Shown: positions 9,908 through 23,200 of the stretch, in pieces
Numbering within the stretch: the first letter of the stretch is position 1
Layout: every line of letters begins with the position of its first letter
Assembly: GCF_031877795.1 (NCBI RefSeq)
Contig: NC_133931.1
Location: 136,996,621-137,060,620, forward strand
Reading direction: 5' to 3'
DNA from: Strix aluco
Lineage: Eukaryota; Chordata; Aves; Strigiformes; Strigidae
DNA length: 64,000 bases
Program-made: the position numbers and the translations under genes
The notes under the pieces: model-generated
Told to the model about the DNA's origin: nothing
The model's database searches: none
Seen by the model: the letters and a program-made list of their open reading frames with translations, nothing else

Positions 9908-12900
9908 GCAGGTATCACTTGTAACGCACAAAATGCGTTTTCGTCTTCGAAAGATTTGCACTGAGCCCTCGGTAGTTTGTATTTTTAAGTGCTCCGAAGA
10001 GGTCTAAAACCGCTGTTAAACTACGTGAGAATTTAAGAGGGGAGAAATGTTTAAAACAAGCTGAACATTGAGAAAGAAGTAGCGAAGAATTGTGGAGACC
10101 TTTTGACATACAAAAATGCATGAATGTTCTTTTCTGATGCAAAAGCTGTTGAGAATCTCTGTCACAAACAGCACAGAACAAGCACCGACACAGAAACCGA
10201 GGAATTTTAAACATATTTGTCTTTCAGCGTTGTCAGCTTTAGTTCCTTGACATTTTGTTTTCTGTGACAGAAGAATAGTTTGTGACAATTATTCAGGATT
10301 TAATTTGCAAGCTCACAAAGGCCTGTAAGCTCTGCTGAGAGTTCATGAACAAAAAAAGGAAGGTATTTCACGTTAAGGTTTTGCAAACGCACTCTCCCTC
10401 TCCTATCTCCCCTCTCTCATCTCTCTGCCCCCCCGCCCCTGGCTCTCCAACAGCTTCCCTAGATCTATTTAAAATTATTGTTTTATTGAATGATTATAAA
10501 TTTTCTCTCATGTCCAATGCATTCCTGTATCAGTGGCCCCAGCCCACGTATGTTTTGTACCCAGAACACCTACTTTTTTCAGAGAGAAATGCAGGCTTGT
10601 TCTCTGTCATAATACCGGAGGAGCCTTGAAAGGCAATTCCATCCCTTCATACACTTAAGTTTCATCATTATTTGTATAAAATGTATAGGTCTCAACTATA
10701 TACAAGTTTCCACCATCAATGATGTAAATAATAGACTATTTTAACACCTCTTTTTCATTATGATGGCAGAGATGTGATCCAAAACATTGGGGAAAAAACA
10801 TGTCACGGCCCCAGAGAAAAGCTGCAGTCAGTCATATTTGCCTACCGCTGGTGCCAGCTTCTTCTTATAAATATTGAAATAGCTCCCTTTTGTATGAAAA
10901 TGTCACTGTCAGTTCAGAATTCGGAAAAAACCACCATTATACTTTTTGATGACCAAGTTGATGCAGGTGCAGCACCACAGTTAGTTAAGCCTACCCAAAA
11001 CACCGTTCTTGGTGTCAGATTCCTTTGTATTTTGGTATCAAAGTCTGTGTGAATGTGTAATACACCCCAGTATTTTCAACCTGACATTAAAATGCCAGTT
11101 TTGAAAACAGTAGTGTTTGGTTTTCCATTAACCTGCTTTTCCACAAATGGGTCTGCAGGATGAAACTGGAATAGTAGATTGTAAGCTGTTGTTTATCTTC
11201 TGTTTACCATCATCCTTCTGTGCCCAGAGAAGTTTGAAAACAAAAGTGAAATAGTAAATAGTGTCTTCCCTACTGAAAGTCCCAATACATGCATGTTTCA
11301 TTTGGCGCAGTTGTTCCTACAAGAATTTTTCTGGGAAAAAAAGATAATATTGTGATTGAATGGCATATATATTTTCTAATTTCTTAATAGAAGCTAACAT
11401 TAAAAGGAGATTAAGTTATAAAAACGATGTACTTTCTAAAAAGCGTTTAAAGTGGAAAATAATTTTCAGTTGTTCATCTCACTACCTGAGATAGGCCCAT
11501 AGAAGTTGCTGTTAAAAATGTAGTTTGCATACTGAAAATATTGATCAAAATCATGTTTACCCATTATGAAAGTTATATGAAACCCAGTAAGAATTACCAT
11601 GAATACTGAGAGTGACTAAATGTAGTTGGACTAGTTAGTTTCTTAGTATTCAGGTAGTGCTTAGTAGGAGAAATGTAGTTTTGAAAATAATCAATTCCTG
11701 TTGTGTATGAACAACTATAACCAATGAAAAATGACAAAAAAGTTGGGATGTAGCCTAGTCATCTCCAAAATGGTAAATTAAGCACATATTTACCAGACTG
11801 CATGTAGTATTGTCATTTTATATTCATCAGTGTTCAGACTAGCTAATTTAAAGCTACGTAGGGTATGTGTATACAAACTGCAATAGAAAGTACTTCTGGT
11901 TTACAGCGTAGTCGCAGCTGAATTGTGGAGCTGAGAGAGCTCAGTATATCTCAGGAGTGAGGGTTTTTTCTCTTTTACGGAAGAGGTTTGGGCCAGATTT
12001 GCTGAGGATTGTATATGTCCTATATGCGCACTCTTTATGTGAAATTAAATTTCTATAGAAATTCAGGTTAGAAGAATGAATATTTATCAGGCTTTTCCAG
12101 TCTCTTCAAGAGTGTATAAGACAATGTTCTTTCTATTGCTGCATTTAAGTAGGAAGGTACGTAATACGTTTGATGGGTTAAATTAAAGGTAACTCTCACT
12201 CTCATGGACTATTCCATGCTAAAAGATATTTGTCCTGCTTCAAGGTTTCAGCAGTGATTTTCAGAGAAGTAAGCATTTTTTTTCAGAGAAAGTTGTGTTG
12301 CTGAATCACTTAAGGTTAGATTGTTTACTGAAACTGATATGTGAGTAAGGCATTTTAGAGCTAACATTACTTGATGAAATCACCTTTCATTTGCCCTTTT
12401 TGGTTTTGAGTTTTTAGATTAGGATGATCATAATTTATCCCTTATTTGATGTAATTTACTTGGAATAAATGCATTATATTGTGAATGCCAGTGCATGCTG
12501 GATAAGACTGCACTAGTGTTAACTTTATTATTACAGCTTTTATAATCTTATGAAGTTTATTTGTACTTGCTAATTCATAGCTTCATCTTCAAGCAGCTTA
12601 AAAATTACAGCTAAACAGTGCTTAACTACTCTTCAGAAATAATGTTTCACTGCTTTGAGGCCATCTTAAAATCCTTTCACCTACAAGGTATGATCTAACT
12701 TTCCTGTGAGGACATACCCAAATTTCTCCATTTTTATACAATATATACAATATACAGTTATGTAACTTTTTGCCAAAGAAGTTTGTCAATGCAAAAAGTT
12801 ATATCAAAGGCTAGAAAGCAGAGAAATAATGGTTCTGGATCAGAATGTCCCAACCTGCAAATATTCTGAAGACTTCAGAGTATTCTAAGGAGGTACCATT

Positions 12901-15009
12901 ACATGGTTGCATTGCGCTGCCTCTCTTTTCCTTACTCATCTGCTGTTGGGCATCTGAGGACAAAATATTGGGCTAAACAGATCTTTGGTTTGATTATCAG
13001 GTTTTACTGTCCATACATTCTTACACAGTCAAGATCAGCAAGGTGAAATTATGCAATTCAGAAATTCCTTTTTGGGGAAAAGTAATTGAAAACTTTTGTT
13101 ACACAGCCTCCAAGATCAGATGTTTACTTGCCTTTAGAATTAATTCAGTGTATTATGTAGAGTATGAGCTGGGAAGGTAGTAGGAAGCATAGATTTGTTC
13201 TTATTTTCCAGTAATTTCTTGTTAATGGTGTTCTTCAGTATAAATGTTAATGTCACTCACAAAGTTTCTTATAATGTCTAATAACTATCAGGATAATTTG
13301 GTTTTAAAGCTATTGCATAAATGTAAACTATTTTTGTTTAAGGAAATGAAATGGTCTTCAGTGAAGGTAGCTCAGACGTGCCTGTAAGAAGATGACTACT
13401 TACAGTACATCTTTTATTTGTCCCTAGTTCTTGAGTCTTGGAGTAGAAGATGCTTGATTCTGTTTCTCTTCATTCAGTTTCTGCTCTGAGACTCTCAGTA
13501 TTTGTTTTAAGTTCATTTCTGTTTAAGATACAGAGTGCTCTTTCTCTAGAATGGATGACTGTCACTCTTGGGGCTTTGTTCAGACTTGAGTCCTGTATCT
13601 GGCTCAGGCTGAGCACGTGTGAGTTTTTACCATTATGTTCACTGAGTCCAGCTTCTGTTGCCATGCTGTTTTAATCTGGAAGAGAAAAGAAGACCTTGTC
13701 TAATGATTGTCTTGAAACGATGGTGCCCGGTCCACTAGAGAAATTGGCAGCCCTGAAGAATAAGTCAGTCTTGTGTGCATGCAGGATATGAGAAGACTTG
13801 AGCCTGAACTTGTTCATAAAGAAGGTGGTGTGCTGCACAGTGTCTTTGGTGCTTCAACCTTTTGCAATGCCAGGGTCTTCCATTTGCAGCTCTGCACTCT
13901 GCCTTTCCCTTGCAGCTCTGTAACCTTTCACCAAAGCTCCTGGGGCAGTGTTTCCCTTGCTGTCCTTGTGCTGTTGGTCTCGTACTGTTGTTCTCATGGC
14001 CTTGCACCTATACATCCTCATACTACTGTTATGTCATGTTTCCAGTGAGAAGTGATTGCCACTGGTGTAAGAGTCACTCTTTTTCACCATCCTTTTCTTG
14101 CACCACTTTTTGCAGCTTTTAGTTTGCATTAGGAGAAAGACAAGTATCTGATAAGCATTATCCAATGATATATGCAAAGCTTAACAGCCAGTTAGCTCGC
14201 AACACCAGCCTCTGATCAGAGACTGCTCCAATCATTGCTAATAGCATCATAAGTGGGGACAGGCAATAGGGAATTTGAAGAGATCATGAGGTAATCTGTA
14301 TAGTTTCTATGGGAGAAGTAGTATGGTGGACCACCTGATATACTGGAGAGGATGCTTATTGGGGAGACCCTGTCAGTTCTCTTTTTGACTAGCCACTGAA
14401 GGGAGTTTTGTCTTTCCCCTTTCCATTTTCTCCTTTTGCTTTTTCAGTTCCCTTTCCCTTTTTCTGTGTTTCTCTCTTTTTATGCCCCCCTCCCCCTTTT
14501 TTTCCCCCCAAAGAAACTTTTGAAGTTGATGCATGTCATAAGCTATAAACTGTGCAAGTAAATCAAGAAGGGATGTAAATTTACAGACTTGTAATGAGAA
14601 GTCTTAGGTAAGTGTGCTAATAGATTGGTGCATGGTCAATTTTTACCTGTTTAAATACAAAATATCTAATAACTTTCCTGGTTTTACTTTTTGATCAAAC
14701 TGAAATCATACATCCTTGGAGCCTTCATTTAGTCAGCCTTTTACCCTTCTGTTTTATTTTCATGTAAGAATATCTCTATTCCTCCAGATATCTTTGTGCC
14801 CTTCTCTGTAGCATTTTCAAGCTGAATTTATATTTCTTCAGCAAATGTGACCAGAATGATAGTCTGTGCCCACAGAAATCTCACTAGCACCTTGTCCGAT
14901 GGTGTAATTATGTCTTTTCTAAAAAGCTTGACTGATGTGTCCTAGGATGTGTTCAGGTCAAACTGGAAGTTTAATTTCCTGTTACTTTTTGTAATGCTCA
15001 TGATCACAC
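9908..15009. other. Non-coding stretch, nothing recognised
   Basis: This is intron-like AT-rich DNA without identifiable exons, repeats or RNA genes. One pyrimidine-rich tract near 10391-10453 is described separately. Open frames at 13450-14122 on both strands overlap one another and have no family resemblance. Confidence 0.6.
10391..10453 (+). other. Long pyrimidine tract with acceptor-like end
   Basis: About 50 nearly pure C/T bases are followed by GGCTCTCCAACAG. This is what a strong 3' splice site looks like on the plus strand. No good donor follows within a normal exon length, so it is more likely a pyrimidine microsatellite or a decoy acceptor. Confidence 0.35.
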
Positions 15010-15535
15010 TAAATCACAGAAGGATTCAAGTTGGAAGGGACCTTAGGAGGTCTGTAGACTAATGTCTTGATCAAAGCAGACTCAACATAGAATTCAGACT
15101 GTGTTGCTTAGGCATTTGTCCAATTCTGTCTGGAAAACCTCCAATCAAAGAGATTCCACAACCTCACTGGAGAATCAGACCCAATACTTAATTATCCTCA
15201 TAGCATTTTTTCTTCTTTATGTTGAGTCGTTATCTCCTGCAGTTTCAATTCATGACTATTGTCTCTTGTTCTTGTGACATGCACATCTGTGAAGAGCCTG
15301 GCTCCATCTTGTTAATAACCTCCTCAAAGGCACTGGCAGGCTGATGTTAGGTCCCTGCTAAAGCCATCTCATCTCCAGGCTGAACAAGCTCAGCTCTCTC
15401 AGCTTCTCCTTGTAGGGCAAGTGATCCAGCCCCTGACTGTCTTGATGGACTCAGGAGGAGGCATCCTTCAGTTATTGGGACCACCAAAACTGGATGCAGT
15501 ATTCCAGATGAGGTTGAGTGCTTGGGTAACGGAGA
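15010..15535 (-). mobile_element. CR1 LINE, 5'-truncated 3' fragment
   Basis: The left edge has the reversed CR1 3' end (AATCACAGAAGGATTCAAGTT followed by a GGAAGGGACCT box). The familiar antisense CR1 text follows: the segment about gaps between pieces of the chain terminus, the CTCCAGGCTGAACAAGCTCAGCT-like box near 15375-15400, and the TTCTCCTTGTAGGGCAAGTG box near 15404. Only the 3' part of the element, C-terminal pol region plus 3'UTR, is present, which is usual for CR1. Several substitutions show it is old. It lies antisense to the inferred gene. Confidence 0.9.
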
Positions 15536-17928
15536 ACCCTAAAACTTCGTATTGGTGAATCTACCAAATAGTATATAGTACAAGATTCTGAAAATTCATG
15601 AATAAGGCATTGAGCAGAACTGTACTGTCTTGAGACCATAAAATTAATACAAGCTGTTATGTGCTTTTAAGAATTTGTTATTGCAGCTTACACAGAAACA
15701 CAACTTATTTGATAGATCTTATCAGAAAAGTTCTTGAATCATGTTATTTTGGAGTAGGGAGGTAATGTGACATTGAAATTTTATTTTAAAACACTTTACA
15801 GGCATTAAAATATCTCCTTTATAGAAGCATATGATGAAAATGACATGTCACAGACATTCTGTATGTCTGGGCTTTTATTTATACAAAACTCGTAATTATT
15901 CAGGTTTTTGACAGTTATCATTAAGTCTTCAAGATGCCTAACTATTGAACTGAAACATTGCTTTACAAGAGGTGGTTGAACTGCAGGTGTGAATGTAAGA
16001 TTTCCAAGGAAAAAAAATTGAAACACTAAATTCTAAATGGAATATAAGCAGCATGCACATAGTAACTGCTTTAGTGTGTAAAATGTATAAATTATTGGCA
16101 TTTTGCCTGATTCATAGATAGATAGCTATTCAATTGTTCATATGTAGCTTAAAATTAGAGGAATATGCTGACAATATACAATAGATACAGTTACTGCTTT
16201 AATCTTTCCTGTTTCCTCTTTTGGTAGACAATATAACCAACACTGATTAATAAACCATACTATTAATCAAGTGGAATTTTGATATTTCATATTGGAGCTG
16301 AAACTGTTTTATTTGGGATATAAATAGTTACTCTGTATAGTTTCTGAAAACATATTATAAATTGAAAGATCAGTGAGTTGAAATGGAAAATAGTATTCAA
16401 CAGCTAAAACGGATCATAGAGAGTCTTATGATGTGAGTTAGGTCTGCCCTGCTGACCTCCATCATTCACACCAGGGATCTAGCTGGAGGTTGCCCTAGGA
16501 TCGTTTTTGGCCTCTGTGTACTCAGTTTTCCTTCCATAAACATCAAAGTAGAGAGTAGTGGGGAACTGAAGTTCAATCTCATCAACAGCAGCGGAGTGAA
16601 GACATGGTCAAGATGCGGTCCTGTGGCAACAGGGCCACAGAACTGACAAGAGTGAATAGTTTGGAGGGAAATCCAAATGAAGATACAAGTCAGAGAAAGG
16701 TATTTTAATTTATAAATTATAAATCTAGTTTTAATTTATGGATACCATCTGTAGTAGCAGCCTAGCAATCCATTCCTCTTGCAGGTATACATTCCTTGCT
16801 TGAAGGTGGATGATTTGCACTGAACACAGAGTGCTGCTGAACATAACATAACAAAGAAAAGCCAAGTAAAACCTTGTAGAGGTGCTAGTTCTCCTATTTC
16901 GAACATATTAGTCTTATGGAGATCTGTGAATGAAGTAAGCATCAAAGAGAATACTCAATTGTTCTCAATAAATCCAGGTTTCTTACACAAAGTCTCTTGG
17001 AAGAATGTGAATTATATATATTTATTTTATGCTGTCACATACAGCTTGTCTTCCACTCCATCTGGTTATACTCTTTGTGCCTCCCCCCCCTCCAAGAAGT
17101 TAAGAGTTCTGATATGAAAATGTGAAAATGTTATTGAATATTGTTATATTTTAATCATTTGGAACAAAAGAGTTCAAAGCTTCCCTTTGATTGGATAATG
17201 AAGTTGGTAAGTGCTTTTTTTGGTCAAGAAGCTTTCATCAGAAACTAGTGAAAAAGATAGAGGATTGATGTGATTAATGGGTGTATAACCAGGTTTTTAC
17301 TTCATTTCAGTGAGATGCATATGACTGAAGCAATAACAGCCTATTAATGTGATGAGATGTCTTTTAGGACTCCTAGAGCAGATAAACCATTATTTTTCCT
17401 TGTGCTAATGCATGTCGTTGATACTGATTCAGAGTGTGAAGAAAATGCACATTTCAAAAGAAGGTGATAGGAATGGGCATCTTCTAAACAATTTGCTGAG
17501 GAGGACACTGATATTAACAGCGTTAGGAACATCATTGAAAAGGTCAAGGGTTTTACTTACCTATGAGGAGTTTTGCCATTGACTTTAATGAGGTCAGGAT
17601 GTCACCTTTGCACGTGAAATTTTCACCTCTTGATGAGCTATTTGTATTGGAAGAAACAGATAAGATTACAAGGAGAGTTTGTGAAGGCCCCGTTCACAGT
17701 TGAGATCTGGGAAGCACTGTGGAAGACTGTAGTATCGTTATCTCTTTCCCAGCCAGGAGCAGAAATGGCAGGGAGCATGGAAGTTGGGATTGCAGCTAGC
17801 AGCAGTTAACTGCTCATTAGTCATTGGGGCAACGCCGAGAGACTGATAGAATTTAGACAGATGTGAAAGCAGTGGAATAGGTACAAAAATGTATTAAATA
17901 CAATTCTTGATGATTCTTCTTTGCCATT
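15536..17928. other. Non-coding stretch between CR1 and LTR
   Basis: No gene is seen. The stretch contains the first copy of the 78-bp dispersed repeat at 17221-17298. The remainder is AT-rich and unique-looking, with only short chance open frames. Confidence 0.6.
17221..17298 (+). repeat. 78-bp dispersed direct repeat, copy A
   Basis: This segment aligns without gaps to 20151-20228 with 63 of 78 positions identical by eye. Shared blocks include a GTCAGAAACTA-like box, GGATT-ATGTGA and TGTATAAC-AGGTTTTT. Similarity falls off quickly on both sides. I do not recognise the family. It could be an old interspersed repeat, a local duplication or two copies of a conserved element. Confidence 0.75.
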
Positions 17929-18513
17929 TGTGCTGGTTTTGGTGGGGGTAGAGTTAATTTTCTTAGTAGTAGCTACTGTGGGGCTATGTTTTGTATTTGT
18001 GCTGGAAACAGTGTTGCTAATTCAGGGATGTTTTAGAGATTGCTGAGCAGTGCTTACACAGAGCCAAGGCCTTTTCTGTTTCTCACACCATTCCACCAGT
18101 GAGGAGGCTGGGGGGCCAGAAGAAATTGGGCGGAGGACACAGCCAGGACAGCTGACCCCAACTGACCAAAGGGTCATGCCATATAATGTCATGCTCAGCA
18201 ATAAAACTGGGGGAAGAAGAAGGAAGTGGGGGACGTTTGGAGTGATGGCATTTGTCTTCCCAAGTCACCATTACCCGTGATGGAGCCCTGCTCTCCTGGA
18301 GATGGCTGAGCTCCTGCCTGCCCATGGGGAGTCGTGAATGAATTCCTTGTTTTACTTTCCTTGCATGCACAACTTTTGCTTTACTTATTAAACTGTCTTT
18401 CTCTCAACCCATGAGTTTTCTCACTTTTACTCTTTCAATTCTCTCCCCCATCCCACCGGGGGGGAGTGAGCGAGCGGCTGAGTGGCATAGTTGCCAGCTG
18501 GGGTTAAACCACA
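17929..18513 (+). mobile_element. Solo LTR of an avian endogenous retrovirus
   Basis: The element begins TGTGCTGGTTTTGG and ends GGTTAAACCACA, giving TG...CA termini with a short TGTG/CACA inverted match. It closely resembles, from memory, an LTR family widespread in non-galliform birds. A TATA-like ATAAAA lies near 18201, an ATTAAA polyadenylation signal at 18387-18392, and a G-rich stretch with AGTGAGCGAGCGG near 18460-18477. The flanks CCATT (17924-17928) and CCATC (18514-18518) match at four of five bases, suggesting a 5-bp target duplication with one change. No internal retroviral genes flank it, so it is a solo LTR left by recombination. Open frames inside it are not genes. The family name is not asserted. 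Confidence 0.88.
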
Positions 18514-20150
18514 CCATCTTTTGTCAATTACCTTTAATTAATTTTAACAGATTCTGGCATGCACTATAGGTACATTTTTCCTGCACCAAAACATCTACAT
18601 GCTTTTGTCCCTTCCATCACTAGTTTTCCTTAGTGATGCCTAAATATAAGTTTGTAGCTTCGTCAGTGTATTCCGATTACATGCAAACAGAGCGTGCTGG
18701 TATGCGTAGGAGATTTTTCTGAGTGTCTGGCAAACGAAATCCTTTTTCTCTAGGCCACAAAGTAGCAACAGAACTGCTTCAACAATTTAACTGCAGTTTT
18801 TATGGAGAGTATGTATACATTGCATGTGAGAAACGTGGAAGTGCTGATTGACTTTGCAGTGACATTTCAAGAATAATTTCTGACCCTGCTTCCCATTTAC
18901 TTATCCTCAGAATGGTCATCCGTACTTTTGGAGAGAGCTGCTGAGATGTTTGTCCCTTGTGCGCGTCATTTCTCCTCACTCATTGCTGTGGAGTGCTTGT
19001 ATTACTGTCTTTGTAAGAAGAGACTGGGCAGGGAGAGAGGACAGGAGACTCAACTGAGAGTTTGTCTTTTTCAGGTGACATTTGGACCATAACTTAGCTT
19101 TTATTCATAGAAACGTCAGAAAGATCAAAATACACTTCCGTGTAGATAATGAAACAACATAATAAATCCATCGTGTTAAGAAAAAAGATGTGTATTCTTT
19201 GCAGTGATTTCAGCCTAAGTGCTTCAGGAGAGAGACTGAAAAGACATATTTTTCATATTTTAAGGCCACAGAAATACAACCAAAAGAAATGAAAAGTAAG
19301 CTAGATTAAAAAAATACTTTAAATTCTGCTTGCTTACTATGATGGAGGGTGATTTTCTTGCATGAAATTGATTAACTATGTGATATGTAAGCTAAAGTAT
19401 TTCTCTTAAAGCATCGTATGATTGCTTCTTTGTCAGGTCCCTATTGCTGTGGTATGTATACAGTGATTTTATATTACTCTTCTTTGTGAAAAAGAACACT
19501 ATATAGCTTCCTGCTCCAGATATGTTAAAATCAAGGTAATGAAAAGAGCAAAATCTGTCATTTTTCTTATATAGTTATATTCTAAAGTGAATGGGAGCTG
19601 CATAGATTGCCAATGCCAGAAGTGGGGTCTAATATTTTTATCTTGTTTTGTTCATATATTTTTTTTTTAAAGTCATACATTGCAAAGGGATGTGGAGTAT
19701 GTGCTAAGCACACAAATCAAAGAAAAGCCAATGACTTTTCATCCTTAAGCAGTTACTGAACATCAGTGCAATGGTCCGTCAGATTTTCTTATGCAGGCTA
19801 TTATTTTATCTGCAGACTTTTTCCACTAATGTTGCTGCTTCAGTTAGGCGAAGGAATAATTAACTATGCTGATATTAACAGAGCTGATATTACTGACACA
19901 TATCAAGGTAAATAAAATGAGAATCTGACTTGCATCAGGTTGAAAATGTGTTAGCTAGCGATTCAGTCTAATTATACTGAATTAAATCTAAGTGCATATT
20001 GTCATCCAATCCCCAGAATTTTAATAGTAATTGGATTCTCATACTTTGGGTGATTTTTAAAAATCAGAAGCATAATATAAATTCTGTGGAACATTTTCTG
20101 TAAAATTTAAGTTTCTGGAAAAACTAAGCACTAAAGAAAATTGCCCATTT

Positions 20151-20228
20151 TGGTCAGGAAGCTTTTGTCAGAAACTACTAATAACGACATAGGATTAATG
20201 TGAATAATCATTGTATAACTAGGTTTTT
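20151..20228 (+). repeat. 78-bp dispersed direct repeat, copy B
   Basis: This is the partner of 17221-17298, in the same orientation and 2.93 kb downstream, with 15 mismatches and no gap over 78 bp. The LTR insertion lies between the copies. Confidence 0.75.
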
Positions 20229-23200
20229 CACCTGTTTTATTTGATTATATATTACAATACTTTATTATGTAATACAGAATTACAGAAGTTTCATATTTTG
20301 TTATGAAAAGAGGGTACTAATAATTCTGTTTTGAAAAATGACTGCTGCATCTGAATTCTCTAGGTTTATCCTGGTGTAGAACAGTGTTGGCTGTGGCATC
20401 ACTAGAGCTACAAATGTAGATATAATTTTTGTGTAGAAGATAGCTGAAGAAATAATTGTCTCTAAATCAGGAATTCATATGGTTCTAATCATTTTCCAGC
20501 TGGTTAATTGTTTAAATTCAAAGTAATGCTGTGCATATGGGCAGTAAGCATTGATGCTACATAGAAAATGATACTTGAAACCAGTTATGTTTCATTCTGC
20601 ATCTGTCTTTAAAAAATGTATTGATTAGACACTAAGAACAGTGCTGCCAGAAGAAATGAAGGGAAGTTTAAGGGAGTGAAAAGTATTTTTTTTTTTTAAT
20701 CTGGAATAGATGAGGAAGCTCTTTGGTTTAGTAACTGCAAGGTTACTGTGGTTCCCATTTCCTAGTAGTAATAAATTGGAATTCAGATGTTTCACTTTAC
20801 ATTGATTTTTCTCTTGCAATGCATCTGAAAATTAATAGAAGCTTTGTCTATTTTATTGCAGTTCTGTAGTCAAAGGAGAAAAAAATAACTTTCATCCTAA
20901 GAATTGCATGTGAGAATAAAGCCAGTAAAATCTTAATGATTTAAACGGAAGTGAGTATTTCTGGGAAGCAAATGGAGGCTTTGGACTTGAATATAAGGGC
21001 TAACACAGGCAACTGGATTAGTCAAGATCATATGGGCTGATGACAACTAGAAAATACTCAGAGCCAACCAAAGTTGCTGGCAGAGAAGTATCACTTGGGA
21101 GCAATAGGAAGGGAATATGTAATCAAAGAACTCTTCACCTCCACCCTGCCTCTAACCTCACCCTGGAAGCTGCAAGAAGAGGTCACTACAAAACTGTTCT
21201 CCATGGCATGCTATCTTGGATCTATTCCAGAGAGTCTAATATTTTTTCTCTTTCTTATTTGATCAAGAGTCATAGGAAGGGTCATACCAACACCTTAAAT
21301 ACTACGGAAGGAAAACATCCCTTTCACATAGCTATAAGATATATCATGAGTCAGATAAATATTGAAAGAGCCAATGAAGACAGTCTCAAAGTGAAAAAAA
21401 AAATCACCACATTTTTGTTATTCAAATACTCATATTCCGATTGTGCTGGAAATGTATAGGATGTTTGGAGTTGAATAATTTATGCCTGGATAGGCAATAG
21501 CATAAAATCATAACGAAGCCTGATTGTTTCTTGAGTTTTTTGAAGGCCCACTCTATTTTGGTGCTCAGTTCCTGATTAGGAGGAGTCATCTTTCATGTCC
21601 CAATGGAAATAAAATAGATTTAATAATATAATAGATAAATTCACTATTCAGTGCGTAATTCCTGGAACAAAAAAGGATCAACAGGAGAGCCCTCCCTTCT
21701 GTATAAGGTTGTAAAATCTGTCATTTTATTATAGAATGGGGTGTATTTTCCCTTTTTTCTTATTACTGACACACAGAAGGTAATTACAGCTTTGTATATA
21801 AGCACTGGAGACAATTTGTAGTAAATCGAACAACTGAAATAAAGAAGCTGAAGGAAGGAAGGCACTTTCAACACCTCATTTTTTTAGGATAATGAGCTAT
21901 GAAGAAACTGTGGCCTCACCTATAAGAGAAAGAACTAAACTCTACGTTCCTCTTTACAATAAGGTTAAATGCAGTCAATTTCAATCTGCTGTTTCTGTAG
22001 TAAAGGAGGACATTTTCTTCTTGATTCATGCAGAAGGAGTGTTTGTTTCTTTATAACCTTATCCAAATTTCAGTAACCCTATAACTACTGTGTCCAGTGG
22101 GAATAAATACTATTTAGATAAAGTGGAATCTTGTGACTATGTCTAAGCACGTAGAGTTTTATCCATGATTGCTCATGAAGGCTGGGCTTCATCTTCCTGC
22201 ACAGAGAAATGTTAGATGCCACTCTGAAACTATGAATCTGAGTTTAGTTGTGGTGAAATTGCTCTTGATTAATTGCTCTTGATTTAATTTCTCTATGTGT
22301 ACAACTTTATATCCTCTAGATGCTCAGGCCTACATCCCAAGCCATCGCATCTCTCTGTAGGCTCATCTAGATGTCTAACCATTCTTAAGCATGCAAGGTG
22401 CTGGCAATATTGTCCAGCAATCCAATTAATTTTCTACTTTTTTTCTTCCATCTTCTGACTACTGCACCACACTATGTCCCGTAGAGAAGAGTCTGGAGTG
22501 CAGGAATATTGCAAGGTGCCTGTGTGCATTGTCTCTTCTCAAACCCATCATAGACTAGCTGGTTAAAACAATGATGAGAGGAAGCATGTTACCCAGGGAA
22601 AACAGCTGGCTGGTATATTGGCCTAGTGGCTATGTAGTCATGGGTAATCACAATGGTATTACCTATACACACTAAAAGACACACACCGAGCCAATATTGA
22701 TACATTCTGTGCTGGTACAAGGCCTTCTTAAACATGATTGTGCCTCCTCTTGTGAGTGAGGATGTTTTCTTTTCCTTTATTTTTCCCCACAGCTTTTTCC
22801 CAGTCTCCATGGCAGCCTGAGTCCTAGTCTGTCTCACAGCTCTAAACAGAAGGCTCTCTACCAACTATAGGCAACCAGCATGGACAAATCTTATCCTAAT
22901 TTTTTCCTTCTTTCTGGCCTGAACAATGCAGAGTTTTGGATTACAGGCCTCCTAGTGACTCAGAATCAAGATGGGCAACTCACTGTGGGAGGAGAAGGAA
23001 AAAGATCTCATCTTTTCCAGAGATGAGTCCTGCCACGCTCAGCATCCAAATCACAGAAACCCTCTGGATACTGAGTGGATTCTTCCAAGTCACAAGACAT
23101 GCAACAGCCACTATTCAGCTCTGCCTACAACTTCTAATGCTTCTTCTCCAGCTTTCATGAAACTCCAGCTGTAGGCCAGGAGAATGTCTGCATGTAGCTA

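Noticed and set aside
7900-9924. Very long open frames on both strands (up to 587 codons) across the CpG island
   Set aside because: Stop codons are rare in such GC-rich DNA. The translations are A/R/P/G-rich with no domains, overlap in several frames and strands, and run across the consensus splice donor.
18050-18370. Open frames on both strands inside the LTR
   Set aside because: They lie within a non-coding LTR and do not match retroviral proteins.
21040-21459. 139-codon open frame, the longest outside the CpG island
   Set aside because: No recognisable domain, no splice or promoter context, and a second overlapping frame. It is consistent with chance.
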